From Histoplasma ohiense (lineage: Eukaryota; Ascomycota; Eurotiomycetes; Onygenales; Ajellomycetaceae): DNA of 64,000 nucleotides. Shown piece after piece: positions 47,894 through 60,182 of this stretch. The stretch spans positions 1,488,001-1,552,000 of the forward strand of contig JAEVHH010000001.1 of assembly GCA_017607445.1 (NCBI GenBank), in the 5' to 3' direction. The translations under genes and the position numbers were made by a program. The number at the start of each line of letters is the position of its first letter. Within the stretch, counting starts at the first letter, position 1. The notes under the pieces are model-generated. The model did not search any database and was not told the DNA's origin. It was given only the letters and a program-made list of their open reading frames with translations.

Positions 47894-48631
47894 TTATCGC
47901 GATTTTTCTCTCCGCTTGGGTTTCCTCTCCTTATGTTTCAGCGCTTGCGGTTGCTTCTGTTCCTTCTCCAGCTTTCTCTGTTTCTTTCGAACCTTTTGAT
48001 CGGATACCTCATGTTCCTCAGCCGGCTCGGTCTCCTCTTTCTTTTCGGCTGGTGATAGTGAATCAGAATCGGCATTGTCCAACTGTTTCCGCTTCTTGCA
48101 TTCCTTCTTGTCCACACGAGCATCTGCAGAATCTTCCTCTAACTTTGTAGTCTCTTTCTCCTTCAATACTTTCTTATCCCTCTTCTCGTCGGCGTCTTTC
48201 TCGTCACATTGCTTGCTTTTCCGTTTCCTTCCCCCTTTCCTAGAATCGGTAGAAACCCCCACACACCCCTTAACTGTCCCAGACTCCTTGGCCTCAATCC
48301 TATCAATCGTTCCCTCTAGCGACTCCCCCTTGACAAAAAATCGATATAACTCACTCGATCCACTCGCGGCTGAGCCAGATCGATCAGACTGAGGCGTCGC
48401 ACTCCCATCATCACCAACACATTTCAACGCCGCCTCGAATCCGCGAAGCCACCACTGGTTCGTGTGGTCGTGCGTCGTCTTTCTCCCGAGTCCATGGTTG
48501 TTCTTCTTCCGCGCGATGAGGATGGGTTTGGTAAGGCCGAGACCGCCGTGTGGGCCAGGACGGCGGTTGGGATTTAGAGGGTTGCCCGGACCCGACCAAC
48601 CTTGGCTGAGGAGATACGCGTGGGTGTCCAT
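47894..48631 (-). CDS. TMA23: G-patch nucleolar protein, Tma23-like
   Basis: A 245-residue single exon. The first start codon that fits the family is at 48,631 (MDTHAYLLSQGWSGPG). An open extension upstream to 48,721 has no family match. The N-terminal G-patch (about residues 8-55, with GWSGPGNPLN, GGLGLTKP and 'NNHGLGRKTTHDH') is followed by a conserved 'WWLRGFEAALK' helix. A Lys/Glu-rich tail ending 'KHKERKPKRREKSR' provides nucleolar and nuclear signals. The yeast homologue associates with pre-ribosomes and 40S biogenesis; G-patch proteins commonly activate DEAH helicases, so that role is inference here. It is convergent with THG1 and downstream of RPB1 on the same strand. Confidence 0.85.
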   Translation of the reverse strand: MDTHAYLLSQGWSGPGNPLNPNRRPGPHGGLGLTKPILIARKKNNHGLGRKTTHDHTNQWWLRGFEAALKCVGDDGSATPQSDRSGSAASGSSELYRFFVKGESLEGTIDRIEAKESGTVKGCVGVSTDSRKGGRKRKSKQCDEKDADEKRDKKVLKEKETTKLEEDSADARVDKKECKKRKQLDNADSDSLSPAEKKEETEPAEEHEVSDQKVRKKQRKLEKEQKQPQALKHKERKPKRREKSR

Positions 48632-49533
48632 GAAATGTCGTTTATATATAGATATATTCCCCGCTAATGTTATGTTGTAGTGTAGTGGGATGAGAAGGAG
48701 AAGTGCGATCGTAGGCCACACAGTTTCTCGGCTCGGTCATGAGAAAATATAGAGATGCCAAGAAGGGATTAGATATAAAATCTCCCCCAATTCAGAAATT
48801 TGTCAATGTATGGCTAGTTTCAGGCTTCCGATGGATATGGGAACCGCTTTTGTCCAAGATAAATTTTATTTCGCACAGATGGCTTAGTAATCACCACCAA
48901 CGACATAATCATGACTAGTGTCAACCAGGATAACAAAATGCATGGTAAATGTAAAATGAAACTCCAAATTTTAATTCTTATTTCCTTTACGAAAAGTAGC
49001 TAATCTGTGTACACAGAGCAGGAAATGGAAAAGAAAGAGGAAAGAAGTAAAATCAGAACTGCTATACAAGCGACACCAACACAAAACACAGAAAGCATCT
49101 CCAACGCCGGCTTATTATGTGCGTGGGTGCCAATATCTAGTGATTATTTTTAGTCTTTTTATCCTTCTCGGTTTTTTTTTTTTCTTTCCCTTCTCCTTAT
49201 ATTGTTGGATCAAACGCTGCAGGAAATATTTTTTGCCCAGAAAGCATTACAATTTTAAGGGGGCGAAAAGGGGCAGGCAGAAAAAAAGAAAAGGTAGTAC
49301 TCACCCGGGCTAAAAAGAGGCTGTGAAAAGGACACCACAAGAACGCCAAACTATTGGAAGATATAACAGACCAACTAATAGAAAGCCTAGCCATGCGGGA
49401 TGGGGTTTTTGCTTCAGTATGCAGCTGCTAATGACATGAAATAGTAGTACAGCGATGCAATAAGAAAAAAGCCATCGCAAAAATAAAATGGAAAAGGGGA
49501 TTCTCCTTTAGAGCAAATGCATAAATGTCGAGC
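48632..49533. promoter_or_regulatory. TMA23 promoter and RPB1 3' end region
   Basis: About 900 bases between two minus-strand genes. It holds low-complexity T- and A-rich runs (49,170-49,195) and no supported gene. Small open frames on both strands are composition effects. Confidence 0.55.
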
Positions 49534-49598
49534 CTACTGGCGTGGAGATCTAAGATAAAATTAGCACTTGGCCGTTGCGCCTGTACAGGCAAAATAAC

Positions 49599-52500
49599 TT
49601 ACATAGGGTTGAAAGTGGGGGAGGTCGGGCTGTAGCCAGGGGATGTTGGACCTCCCGGAGAAGTTGGCGAGCCAGAGAAGTTGGGAGAGGTGGGTGAGTA
49701 GGTCTCTGGACTGGTTGGAGACCAACCAGGGGAAGTAGGAGTATATTTAGGAGAGGTAGGGGAAGTTGGAGAAAGGTGTCTGCCAGTCGAAACTCCGAGC
49801 GCAGGACTTGTAGGGCTATAACTAGGAGAAGTAGGGCTAAAAGCAGGCGAAGCAGGGCTAAAACTGGGAGACGTTGGGCTGTAACTAGGTGACGTGGGAG
49901 AGAAACCAGGAGACGTAGGCGAATACGATGGCGAAGTCGGTGATTGTTGATAGCTCGGAGAGGTTGGCGAATACGCAGGCGAAGTTGGCGCGAAAGCTGG
50001 ACTGGCTGGCGAAAACCCAGGAGAGGACATGAATCGAGGACTCGTAATGCTCATACCAGGAGAGGTTGGAGAGTACCCAGAGGATGGAGAGTAGCGAGGA
50101 GAGGTCGGGCTGGTATTGAAAGGACTGCTAGGCGAATAGCCTCCGCCGGGGCTTCTCGCGCCATGAGGGCTGAAACCACCACTAAATCCGGAAGGCTGAT
50201 AATCAGTGAACCCTGCAGGGGTCTCAGATCCAGCTTGTCTGATAGGTGAGAAATTGGAGTCAGGGTCTGGTGTGCCAATGTACATGTTGTCCTGCAATGG
50301 GGAGCTGCTATCATAAGGTGTGGCAGCTCCATCACTGAGTAATCCTTTGCCATCTGCCGCCATTAGACCAGCGTTGCTCGAAACGACTCCCATAAGCATA
50401 TCCTGATCAAGGTAGACATCAAACTCCCCAGTTCCAGCTGGTGCCATCTGTCCCAAGATCAGGTTCTCAGATACCCCACGGCAGTCATCTAACTCTGCAA
50501 ATGCAGCGGCATCAAGTAGAATCTCCACTGTTTCCTCAAAAGAACATCGCATCAAAGCACCAGTATCAGCACGGTTGATACCATGTCTGGTTACTGCCAT
50601 AAGGAAACCTCGTGAAGTCATAACATCGACAAGGAGGGCCAAATGACGATGATTGACGTACGATCCATCAAAAGCAAGCACCTGGGTTAACTCTCGCAAA
50701 AGTGCAGTACGAGTAGCTTCGATACCGAATACTTCCAGAATCTCAATGAACTGGTTAGAATACGTGCGAGTTGTATCCACGCCAGGGATGGTCAAGACTT
50801 CGCCGAGTGCCGATCCACTGGTTTCAAGAACCCACTCCTTACATAGAGGGTCATCAGCGCTTTGATGCAGAGATCCATCCTCTAAGACGCGAACTCTCGA
50901 TTTCTCATTGATGAAAGCACGTTCAATGCCAGCCACCCCTCGTAAAGTAAGGGTATCAAGCAAATGACTTTCCAGCTTCTTTAGTGTCACGTCATATTCG
51001 GTGTCATCATCATCGTCATCCTGCTTAGAGTCTTGAATTTGTCGAATACGAATGACCTGTTCATCAGCGTTGTTATCGCTAAATATAACCGCAATATCTT
51101 GCGGATAAGCGTCTTTGATTTTCATTGCAACATCTTGAACCGTAAGACTTTTGTCCAGGAGCTTCGGCCGGCTAAGAATGATTCTAAGTAACCATTTGGA
51201 TTGACGGCTCGAATCATCTGCGACATCTTCAGGGATAATGAAGTATGATTCAACCATGTCACGGTCCGCTTCAATCACGGTAGATTGGATATCGGGATCA
51301 TAGTAGATCTCTGTTGTTTCTGTAACCGACCTCAAACTGGTATGCTCAACAACACTACGGAGTTGTTTGACAGATTCCTTGTCCATGGCGCGACTAGGGT
51401 CTTGATAGACAGTCATAGAAGGGGTTTTGATATTAGTGGCAACATTGAGAATTTCCTTCAAACGAGGTACACCAAGGGTGACGTTCTTGGACGAGACACC
51501 AGCAAAATGGAAAGTATTCAGGGTCATCTGTGTTGCTGGCTCTCCAATTGATTGTGCAGCCAAAACACCAACCATTTCACCAGGGTTCGCCATCGCCTTG
51601 GAGAATCGACTTTCGATAGCACCCAATACATGCTGGAATGCGAGTCTGTTAAGTGAATATTCCACAACGAGTCTACGGAATGCGAGGCGGGAACGGAGTT
51701 GTGCCTTGAAGAGTAACGTGGCACTTTCTTGTGCTTCGCGGGAAATCACATCGTCACCACGAACAACGACAAGGCGTTCCAACAGCGCTCTGACTTGAGG
51801 TACGACCTCTGCAGGATGCAAGTCGCTAATGGCGCCTTCTCTAATTCTAAATATAGTTTTTGCCGACTCGAGAATACGCTGAACATTAATTGGCAGTTGC
51901 ATCATTTCTTCGTCCTCTTTGGCAACGCTACGCATGAAAGCACGGTCCTTCAGGAGCTGCTCCCATTCTTCGTCAAGATACTTCTGTACCTCGATATCGC
52001 CAGCAATTTCCGTAGCTTGCTCCAATACATTGGGAGATAGAGTTCTATCAGGATCCATCAGATCGACTCGATATCTATCACGGAATCTTTCGTCCGAGCA
52101 TTTGATAATATCAACGCGTTGATTTTCAATATGTGCGCCATCCAAACCGTCTTCTCCGTAAAGGAATTGTACAACATCCCCCAGCGAGTTACGCACGGTA
52201 CCATCGTATTTAACCATGACCTCTTCAAGAGCCTTGACAAGCTTCCGCTGGATATACCCAGTTTCAGCTGTCTTGACGGCAGTGTCAATAAGACCTTCAC
52301 GACCAGCCATAGCATGGAAGAAAAATTCAGTCGGGGTTAGACCACGGAGATACGAATTTTCGACGAAGCCACGAGACTCTGGCGAATAATCATCCTTTGT
52401 GAAATGTGGCAAGGTACGATATTTAAAACCGAATGGAATACGTTTGCCTTCGACAGATTGCTGGCCGACAACCGCAGTCATTTGAGAAATGTTGATGATC

Positions 52501-55032
52501 GAGCCCTTTGAACCAGAACGGGCCATCTGGACAGCGTTGTTCAAGTCCTTGAAGCTTTTTTCGGTCTCCGTTCCGGCTTCATCACGGGCATTGTTAAGGG
52601 CGCGAGATACTTTGCTCTCAAAGGTCTCACGGACATTCATACCAGGCAAAGGCTCTAGGGTATTGTCGGTTGCACTAGCTGTGATCTCATCGACTTCCTC
52701 CTTTCTCACACGAACTGCTTCCTCAATCTTTTCGATTGTAGCTAGGTCTGGAATTGTATCACCAATTCCAATACTGAAGCCGTGGTGGAGTAGCCAGTAG
52801 TTGACTACGGTTTGGGCGCCATTGAAGAAGTTCATCGCCGTCTCAGGCCCATACTCATTGAATATAGTATGAATGACACCCCCCCCTGTGGCTCCAACTG
52901 TCTTCTTGGAAAACATTCCATACATAAGTTCGCCACTGTGCACTAACAGTCCACCATCAGCTAGAGGGGAGAATTTCTCAGAAAGAGGAGCCTTGTCTCG
53001 ATCAACCCGGAGGAGGTTGAGACCAGGAGGAAGGACCATACTGATCATTTGTTTTCCAGTCCATCTAGGACGGGGTTTCAAAATTGCGGGCTGGGGTATT
53101 ACACCGTCCCAATCAGGGACCCAGAGTAGAATATTCATGACCTGCTCTTTCGTTAAGAAAACATCACGACGGCAGATTTTGTAGATTCCACAAAGAGTAT
53201 CCTGGACAATACCCATCAACGGACCGTTTCGTTGAGGGGATACAATCTGCAATGGTACCATGCAAAGTTGACTGAGTTCAGCGCGAGCCTCTTCGCTTTG
53301 GGGAACATGCAAGTTCATTTCATCACCATCGAAATCGGCGTTGTAAGGTGTAGTGACGGAGAGATTTAGTCGGAAAGTCGAGTAGGGCATCACACGAATA
53401 CGGTGGCCCATCATAGATTCCTTGTGCAAGGACGGCTGTCGATTGAATAGGATCACATCGCCATCCACGATATGACGCTCCACTCTCCATCCATACTGTA
53501 GGAAGTTTCTCCCACCTCCACCCTTATGATGGCGCAAGTCAATGCGTTCACCAGTGTTGCGAATAACATAACGGGCCCCAGGGTGAATATCAGGGCCGTT
53601 ATCCACAAGCTCACCTAGCTTGGCGATATTGAAAGGAGTGACGACCTCGGGATAAGTTAAAGTCTGTGCAATGCTGATTGGAACTCCAACTTCATCCAAA
53701 GACAAATTCGGGTCACCAGTAATAACCGTACGAGCGGAAAAATCGACACGTTTGCCCATCAAGTTCTGACGCAGGCGACCTTCTTTACCCTTTAAGCGGC
53801 CACGGATAGCTTTGACAGGTCGGTTAGACTTTTGCATAGCTTGTGGCTGTCCGGCAATATCATTGTCCATGTAGGTTGCAACATGATACTGCAAAAGAGA
53901 CTCAAATTCACGGACCACGTGCTCAGGAGATCCTTCCTGTTCGCATCGGGTGACATTCTGATTCGCGCGCACAATCTCTGCCAGTTTATATGTCAAGTCG
54001 TCTTCTCCACGCTGACCGCTTCCACTCCCGCCGATTAGAACACTGGGACGGACTGGAGGTGGAGGTACGGGAAGAACTGTGATAATCATCCATTCGGGCC
54101 TTGCATAATCATTGCTCAACCCCATCAAACGAACATCTTCTTCCGAGATGGTCTTGAATATGTTGAGGGCCATCTGTGGAGTAATCTGTCTTTTCTCTGG
54201 TTGTTGTACATCCATATCATCCATCATATCACGATTCTTGCTAGGTTTCCAGGTCCCAACCAAACTAATTCCCTCTTTGCGGATTTGAGGTTGTATATTT
54301 CCGCAACCGCCATGGGAGCGCACAGGCTTGGAAGGTTCTTTGGCGAACGGTTCGTCATCATCCGGACTGGGGTCAGCTTCGCAAATCAAGACATCTTTTG
54401 ACAAACGCCAAATCGCATCAAAGCGTCTCTTTGGATCGCGGAAACGGAGCGCTTCCAAATACTTTTGATCGGTCTGGATTTGAATATAGTGTCAGCAACG
54501 AGTAATACTCATGATTTGCCATCCCCATCAGGGATGACTAACCGTATTTGCCTTGATCTTTCCACAGTTGTGGCAAACAGTTTCCAACAGTTTCTTGATC
54601 TTAGTCAGGAAACCTGGTGCGGGTGTTAGCTTCACATAGTCCAAGTATAGTTAGACTTAACATAAGCCTCACCAATATGGAACACAGGAGTAGATAGCTC
54701 GATATGACCAAAATGTCCAGGGCAATCATTGATCCCCTCTTCACAGGTAGCGCAGCGCCAATTTCGATCAATGGTGCCAAGACGAGGGTCGTTTAGACCT
54801 TTCTCTCGTGGGCGTTGTCGTTGCTCATCCTATTGTGGAAGCACCCATTAGTTTCTGTTCACGAAAAGGTGACCAAACAACGGTTGTTTCTTGGTGCACA
54901 TACCATAGTCTCCGGGTACTCAACATGGACAACGCTCATCCTTTTGATCTCCTCCGGCGAAAGAAGGCCAAACTGTATCTCCTTTATTGTGCGCAACTGC
55001 GCCTTCGAGTAAGGGAATTTGACAGATGCCAT
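49599..55032 (-). CDS. RPB1: RNA polymerase II largest subunit Rpb1 (4 exons, possible fifth)
   Basis: Exons 55,032-54,904, 54,829-54,673, 54,613-54,543 and 54,473-49,599 join to 1,743 residues (introns 59-74 bp, GT-AG). The start [14 protein letters not shown] is in the family position. The N-terminal zinc region ([23 protein letters not shown]) and the clamp follow. The catalytic [10 protein letters not shown] lies at about residues 496-505 with all three Asp present. The bridge-helix/trigger-loop region ('[16 protein letters not shown]') and a C-terminal heptad domain of about two dozen diverged YSPTSPx repeats (about residues 1,520-1,740) complete it. A canonical 53-bp intron overlapping the stop (49,602-49,550) would change the last residue and add four (stop at 49,534). 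Divergent from SWD1. Confidence 0.96.
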
Positions 55033-55847
55033 GATTGCAGTCGATTGAGAGACGTGATGGCGACCGAAAAGAAAACCGTGGCAGGTATGTAGGGAAATAG
55101 GTATTGCAACACAAGTCAAAGGCGGGTTATTATTCAATGGAGCAGTAAAACGATACTCCACGAAAAGCTAAACAGATAACCCGAGATAATGTCAAAATGA
55201 CCGCGATGGCTGGCCTTCGCCGGCCTATGGCAGACCCTGCCGCGAGGGCGCCTTTGACCTTTCCAACTCTCTTCAGACGTGATTTCGGGGTATAAAGGTG
55301 CTGAGTCACTGGAAATATCGTATTAGGAAACGTCAAAAGAGATATCGCGATGCGAAATGCGATATGCTCCGTGTGGAGTTGATGGTTGGGGTGGTGTCGG
55401 GGTGATGAACGGAGGTTGTGTTGAGAGTTGCCTCACTTGCGATCGACTTTGGGTTTTTAGCCCGACTTTTTTCTCAGAGCCGCATGGTCGCACCAGACAA
55501 CTGGCCAACTATTACCCACTCTCACTAGTGAATGCTCCACACAATCTAGGCACACTGATGGCTTACTCGGGTAATAGCTGCCATAAGTTGAGTGAATTTT
55601 AATGGCTAGGCTGGGGAACTATTCCCCTTTTAGACTGGCGCAAGAAATTTTGCTGCCCCAGCCACCCAGATGGATGACTAATTTCCAGCATCAGAGCAAA
55701 CTTCAAAAGTTTAAACCGCAGATTACAAGCAACAATGAAGCCGGCAAAGGGACCACGCCAGCGGCTCAGTGATCCTCAGAGTGCTGCACTCCAATGTCCT
55801 CAATGTCTTTCTGCCTATAATCACTCTATTTTGCACCGCGAGCCACC
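55033..55847. promoter_or_regulatory. Divergent promoter RPB1 / SWD1
   Basis: 815 bases between two divergent start codons of chromatin/transcription genes. A TATAAA-like box occurs at about 55,290 (GGGGTATAAAGG). No other gene is supported here. Confidence 0.6.
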
Positions 55848-57574
55848 ATGAATCTCGCCTTGATCGATCCGTTTGTCCTTGCTCAAGATTACCCAGATGC
55901 CCTTACCGGCAAGCTTCGTGCGTGCTTATTGCTTCTCACATACATATATATTTACATTAACTGACAATGGCATTCTAATACAGGCTGCGGACATGCTACT
56001 TGCTTAAGGTTCAACCGTAAGGGTGACTTCTTGGCTTCTGGACGAGTATGCTTCTTCAATATCAACTGATTGATCATTCAATTCAGCAACTAACCTGATA
56101 ACCACAGGTCGATGGCACGATCGTGATATTTGACGTGGAAACCAATGGCGTAGCTCGAAAGCTACGAGGACACAGCAAACAGATTCAGAGTCTGAGGTTT
56201 GCTTTTTCCGTCCAGTGTAAATATGTTCATTTGGAATATGTGGAAAGCTTGAGGCTAACGAGCATCAGCTGGTCGAGATGTGGTAGATATCTACTCAGTT
56301 CCTCACAGGATTGGAAGTGTGTATTATGGGATATGAAAGATGGCTCCCGGGTGCGAACCGTGAGATTCGAAGCCCCTGTATACATTGCGGAATTGCACCC
56401 ATTTAACCAGTAAGCCACACCGCTCTTGAATTCCATGTGCCGTATCACCAATAAGTTCTAACATTGAATCTTCAGCTGGCTCTTTGTGGCTTCGCTATTC
56501 GAAAAGCAACCGGTTCTCGTCGATATCTCCGCTCCACGACCCGTGAAACGGATCCTCCCTTCCGCTCCCCTTCGACCCCAGCTCGAAGATACCGATCCAG
56601 CAGTAGCTGCAAAACAAGCAGCACAAGATGCAAAGCATTCAACCTGCGTCACAATATTCACTGCGCTAGGCAACCACATCATATCAGGCACATCGAAGGG
56701 CTGGATTAATATCATCGAAACCCAAACCTGCACCACAATCCACTCAACCAGATTATGCAACGGCGTCGTAATCCTCCTCCGCCTAGCTAGAAATGGACGC
56801 GACCTCCTCGTTAACAGTTCAGACCGTGTCATTCGCACAGTAATAATACCCGACCTATCCCTACTCGGCGTCAGCCTCGACCCCTCCGCCATAAAACTTG
56901 AAGTAGAACACAAATTCCAAGACGTTGTCAACCGCCTAAGCTGGAACCATGTCGCATTCTCATCCACGGGGGAATTTGTCACGGCTTCTACCTTCATGAA
57001 CCACGATATCTATGTCTGGGAACGCAGCCATGGCTCTCTCGTGAAGATCCTCGAAGGGCCTAAAGAAGAACTGGGAGTTGTGGAATGGCATCCCAGCCGC
57101 CCAATGGTGGCCGCCTGTGGTCTCGAGTCCGGATGCATATATACATGGTCGGTAGTCACCCCGCAAAAGTGGTCAGCCCTAGCGCCAGATTTTGCAGAGG
57201 TAGAAGAAAATGTCGCCTATGTGGAACGTGAAGACGAATACGACATCCACCCCGCTGAAGAGGTTCATCAGCGCCGTCTAGATCTAGAGGACGAGGAACC
57301 GGATGTCTTGACCATTGATCCGGTCAAGGGTGAAGAGGGAGACGCTGGGGGGACTTTGCATGCTTTCCGCATGCCTGTCCTACTCGATATCAGCGAAAGT
57401 GAAAGCGAGGATGACATTGTGGCTGTGGGTCCTGGGACGATGCGGCGAAGAAGCCCTGGTGCTTGGAAGGATCAAGTCAATAACACAGGCGCTAGCAATG
57501 GGGGTGAGACTGGAGGCGCTCCTGTTACGAATAACGGTGTGGGGCGTGCTCAAAATAAGGGGCGACGGAGGTAA
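55848..57574 (+). CDS. SWD1: COMPASS (Set1 H3K4 methyltransferase) WD40 subunit Swd1 / RbBP5 homologue (5 exons)
   Basis: Exons 55,848-55,917, 55,984-56,045, 56,108-56,196, 56,269-56,409 and 56,476-57,574 join to 486 residues. The start has an ideal GCCACCATG context. The N-terminus MNLALIDPFVLAQDYPD and the WD40 strands ('LASGRVDGTIVIFDVET', 'SSSQDWKCVLWD', 'HDIYVWE') match Swd1/RbBP5. After the propeller (about residues 25-375) comes the hinge 'EVEENVAYVEREDEYD', the family segment that contacts other COMPASS subunits, then an acidic tail with 'LLDISESESEDD'. It serves as scaffold of the complex that methylates histone H3 Lys4 in the nucleus. It is one base pair in a divergent arrangement with RPB1, a promoter both may share. 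Confidence 0.93.
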
Positions 57575-60182
57575 TGTCCCAGAGAATTCTGATGACAATG
57601 ATAACGATGATGTGAATTGTGGTAAAATCCAGCTCGAGATATTAGTGTCCCAAGCCAATGGGATCTATATATATATTATATATATATACAATATTTTTAT
57701 GTTGGGGGCTCACAGTGTCTCCTTTAATTCTGCTGTTTGAAAACAAAATGCTTGCCGGTTTTCAGGGTGAATTCATAGCTATGTTGACACCACTCGCCAT
57801 TCACCATCCACCATTTCACGAGTCTAGCGTTCTCCGTAACAGAATATGCAGTTTAGCGATCAATATCCAACTACCATATCTCCTTATCTCTAAATGGCAT
57901 CTAAAGCCCATTTCCCATTTGTAATGTGATTATCGTGAAAGCCCTTTGCAATGACCAAGGAGATCAATTACGACGCTGAACCAAAACAAATCATCCCAAC
58001 TGTGCACGGACGACCTCACACCATGTACACACACACAAACATATATATATATATAAATCTACGTATTATATAACTACGATGTTATCCTCATCCCAACAAG
58101 AAATCAAAACAGACAGGCTATTATTTATGCATCATTGCATTGGGCTTCAATACATGCCAGGGCAAAAATAACCCCTCGTCCCAATGCAACGGTGTTAATC
58201 TGTGCTCAATTGAGCGTACATACACAGCACAGCACAAGCACAGCACAGCACAGCACAGCACAGCACAGCACAGCACAGCACAGCACAGTACAGCACAGTA
58301 CATACAGTCCATGGTAAGGGATGTAAATGAAATAGACTACGACAGGTGGGCGATCACCGCGAACGTCTTGTCGCGCCAGCGAGCGAAAGCAAGGAGGGCT
58401 GACAGCTTTACGATCCCAATCCCATAATTCGCGCGGCGCCGTATCCGCCCCCTCGGGTCCCTGCGAACAAAGAGGAAGGAGAAAAAGAAAGGAAAGGAAA
58501 GGAAGAGAGAAGTGTTGTGTTGTGGGCTGGCTTTGCTATCACCTGCATTGTTAATATTATTTGTTATTATCTTACACTAGTTATTATGATGATTAGTTAG
58601 ATATTCCAACTCTTGCTCTTCCACTAAAGTAACCACAGGACGGAACTTGGGGGCAGACATTGATGGAAACAATGGAAGAGAGGGTGAGAGCGAGAGACAG
58701 GTTTGTGAGCGCGGAACAGAGAGAGCTCGCGCGATGGATTGGGACGTTGAACAGTGAGAGAAAAGCGGGCTAGGTAAGATGGAAAATGTCGGGGACGCTG
58801 TTGGTTTTTTTCCTCCTCTTCCTCCTCCTCCTCCTCCTTCCCCGTTTTCCGTTGAGAAGTAGGGAGCGACCAAAATAAGTGGAAATCAGGCAGTATCGAT
58901 CAGGCCAGGTAAAAGAAGAGACTTCTCTTTCTTTTTCCGCTGATTTTATATTTTCCCATTCCACTCTTCATCCGCGATATTTGAACAACTGCAATTGTTG
59001 GAAGGAAACAAGGGCTAAAAACGCTTGGACAATGGATTTCGGACAAACTAGTCAAAAAAATGCGACGAGATAGGAAATATATATATGCACATATGGGAAA
59101 TAAAAAATAGTTTATGTCGATTAGGTAAATGGGGGGATAACAGAAATAAAGAAAAGGAAGACAGAGAGAAGGCGAAAAAAGAAGTATATATACGCGACAA
59201 TAACAAAAAGTAGCATTGTTGAAACATTGTGTATGGGTCATCGAAACAAAATGTGAGAGACGAGAGCCTGAGAGAGAGATATGAAGCTAGACAATCGTTC
59301 ATCATCGATCATAACGAGGTTTCTATATCGCCCTAACCAAGAAAAAGGAAGGCAGGTGGATACAGACAATAAGAGAAAGCTTCACAATGGTTCTCAGTGG
59401 TCGCTTTTGATGTCTTTCCGATCTATGTTTATATCGTCGTTATTGAGAAATCCCATTCATGCCCAGAAATGCGGGAGAGAATGCCGTGAAACAACTTGAC
59501 GAGCGGAGTAAAAAAGAATGGGAGAAAGGCGGTGGGGATGTGGAGCAAGCGGATGGAAGTGGAAAAAGTACAAGGCTCAATAGTGGCGCGACCAACAAAA
59601 TCACATGCGGAAAAATTTCGACAAGCGAAATAAACAAAAAATATAAGCTCAGGAAATGTCTAGAGATATTGCGGTCGTAAGAGAAAACCAAACCAAACAA
59701 GGAAGGGAAAGCGTGAAGGGAATTCATCGCTGCAACGTCGTGTGATCGGGTCATGAATTATGGATGTTTGCGCATTTCGGAATCGCATTCGTATATCTTG
59801 GATGTTGGGCAAGGATATATTTATGTTGCATACATACTTCTTCGAGGTCCTTTCCGATATGCTAATGGTGTTTCTCACCGACAAGCGTAAGGATTTAAGA
59901 AGGTTTTGGACCGGAAAGGGGCGCTTACGACAACCCCCCTATCATGGGCCGCCGGCGGTTTCAGCCGTTATAAACGGAATACAACAGTTTCGGCAGCTTC
60001 GAGACGGCCACGACGTTTCAGAGGCTGCAGCGCTATTTATCAGGACATTGGGTTAAATATCCTTAGAACCCAGGTTGTGCCACTCAAAACGCAGCTTGGG
60101 AGGAAAAACCACCGACATGTGAAATGAAGGTTACGTTTTCTCCAGATCTTGGGCTGGTAGAACTGGGCGCAAGGGCTCCCTT
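57575..60182. other. Gene-poor region between SWD1 and laeA
   Basis: 2.6 kb with 3' ends of two convergent genes and much low-complexity DNA: TA runs at about 57,667-57,690 and 58,040-58,057, a pentanucleotide array at 58,227-58,300, a CT-rich tract at about 58,810-58,840 and A/G-rich stretches to 59,720. The longest open frames are compositionally biased and resemble no family. I see no gene. Confidence 0.55.
58227..58300. repeat. Pentanucleotide microsatellite (CAGCA)n
   Basis: About 14-15 tandem units of CAGCA (one interrupted by CAAGC, one by a T), followed by similar CAGTA units. Because five is not a multiple of three it stays open in several frames, producing spurious Cys-rich or Ser/Thr/Gln-rich frames. 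Confidence 0.9.

Noticed and set aside
48632..48721. 30-residue upstream extension of the TMA23-like protein
   Set aside because: The family starts at MDTHAYLLSQGW; the extension is hydrophobic and has no similarity I recognise.
49944..50249. Arg/Gly-rich plus-strand open frame
   Set aside because: Shadow of the RPB1 heptad repeats read on the opposite strand.
58227..58300. Possible CRISPR-like array
   Set aside because: Uniform 5-bp units without spacers: an ordinary microsatellite in a eukaryotic genome.
58121..58312. Cys-rich minus-strand frame ('CCAVLCCAVL' type)
   Set aside because: Produced by the CAGCA microsatellite; it is open on both strands and has no conserved features.
58577..58873. 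98-codon minus-strand frame, including a 27-codon piece starting MSAPKFRP
   Set aside because: Gly- and Ser-rich low-complexity sequence; the short C-terminal piece looks plausible but has no supporting signal.
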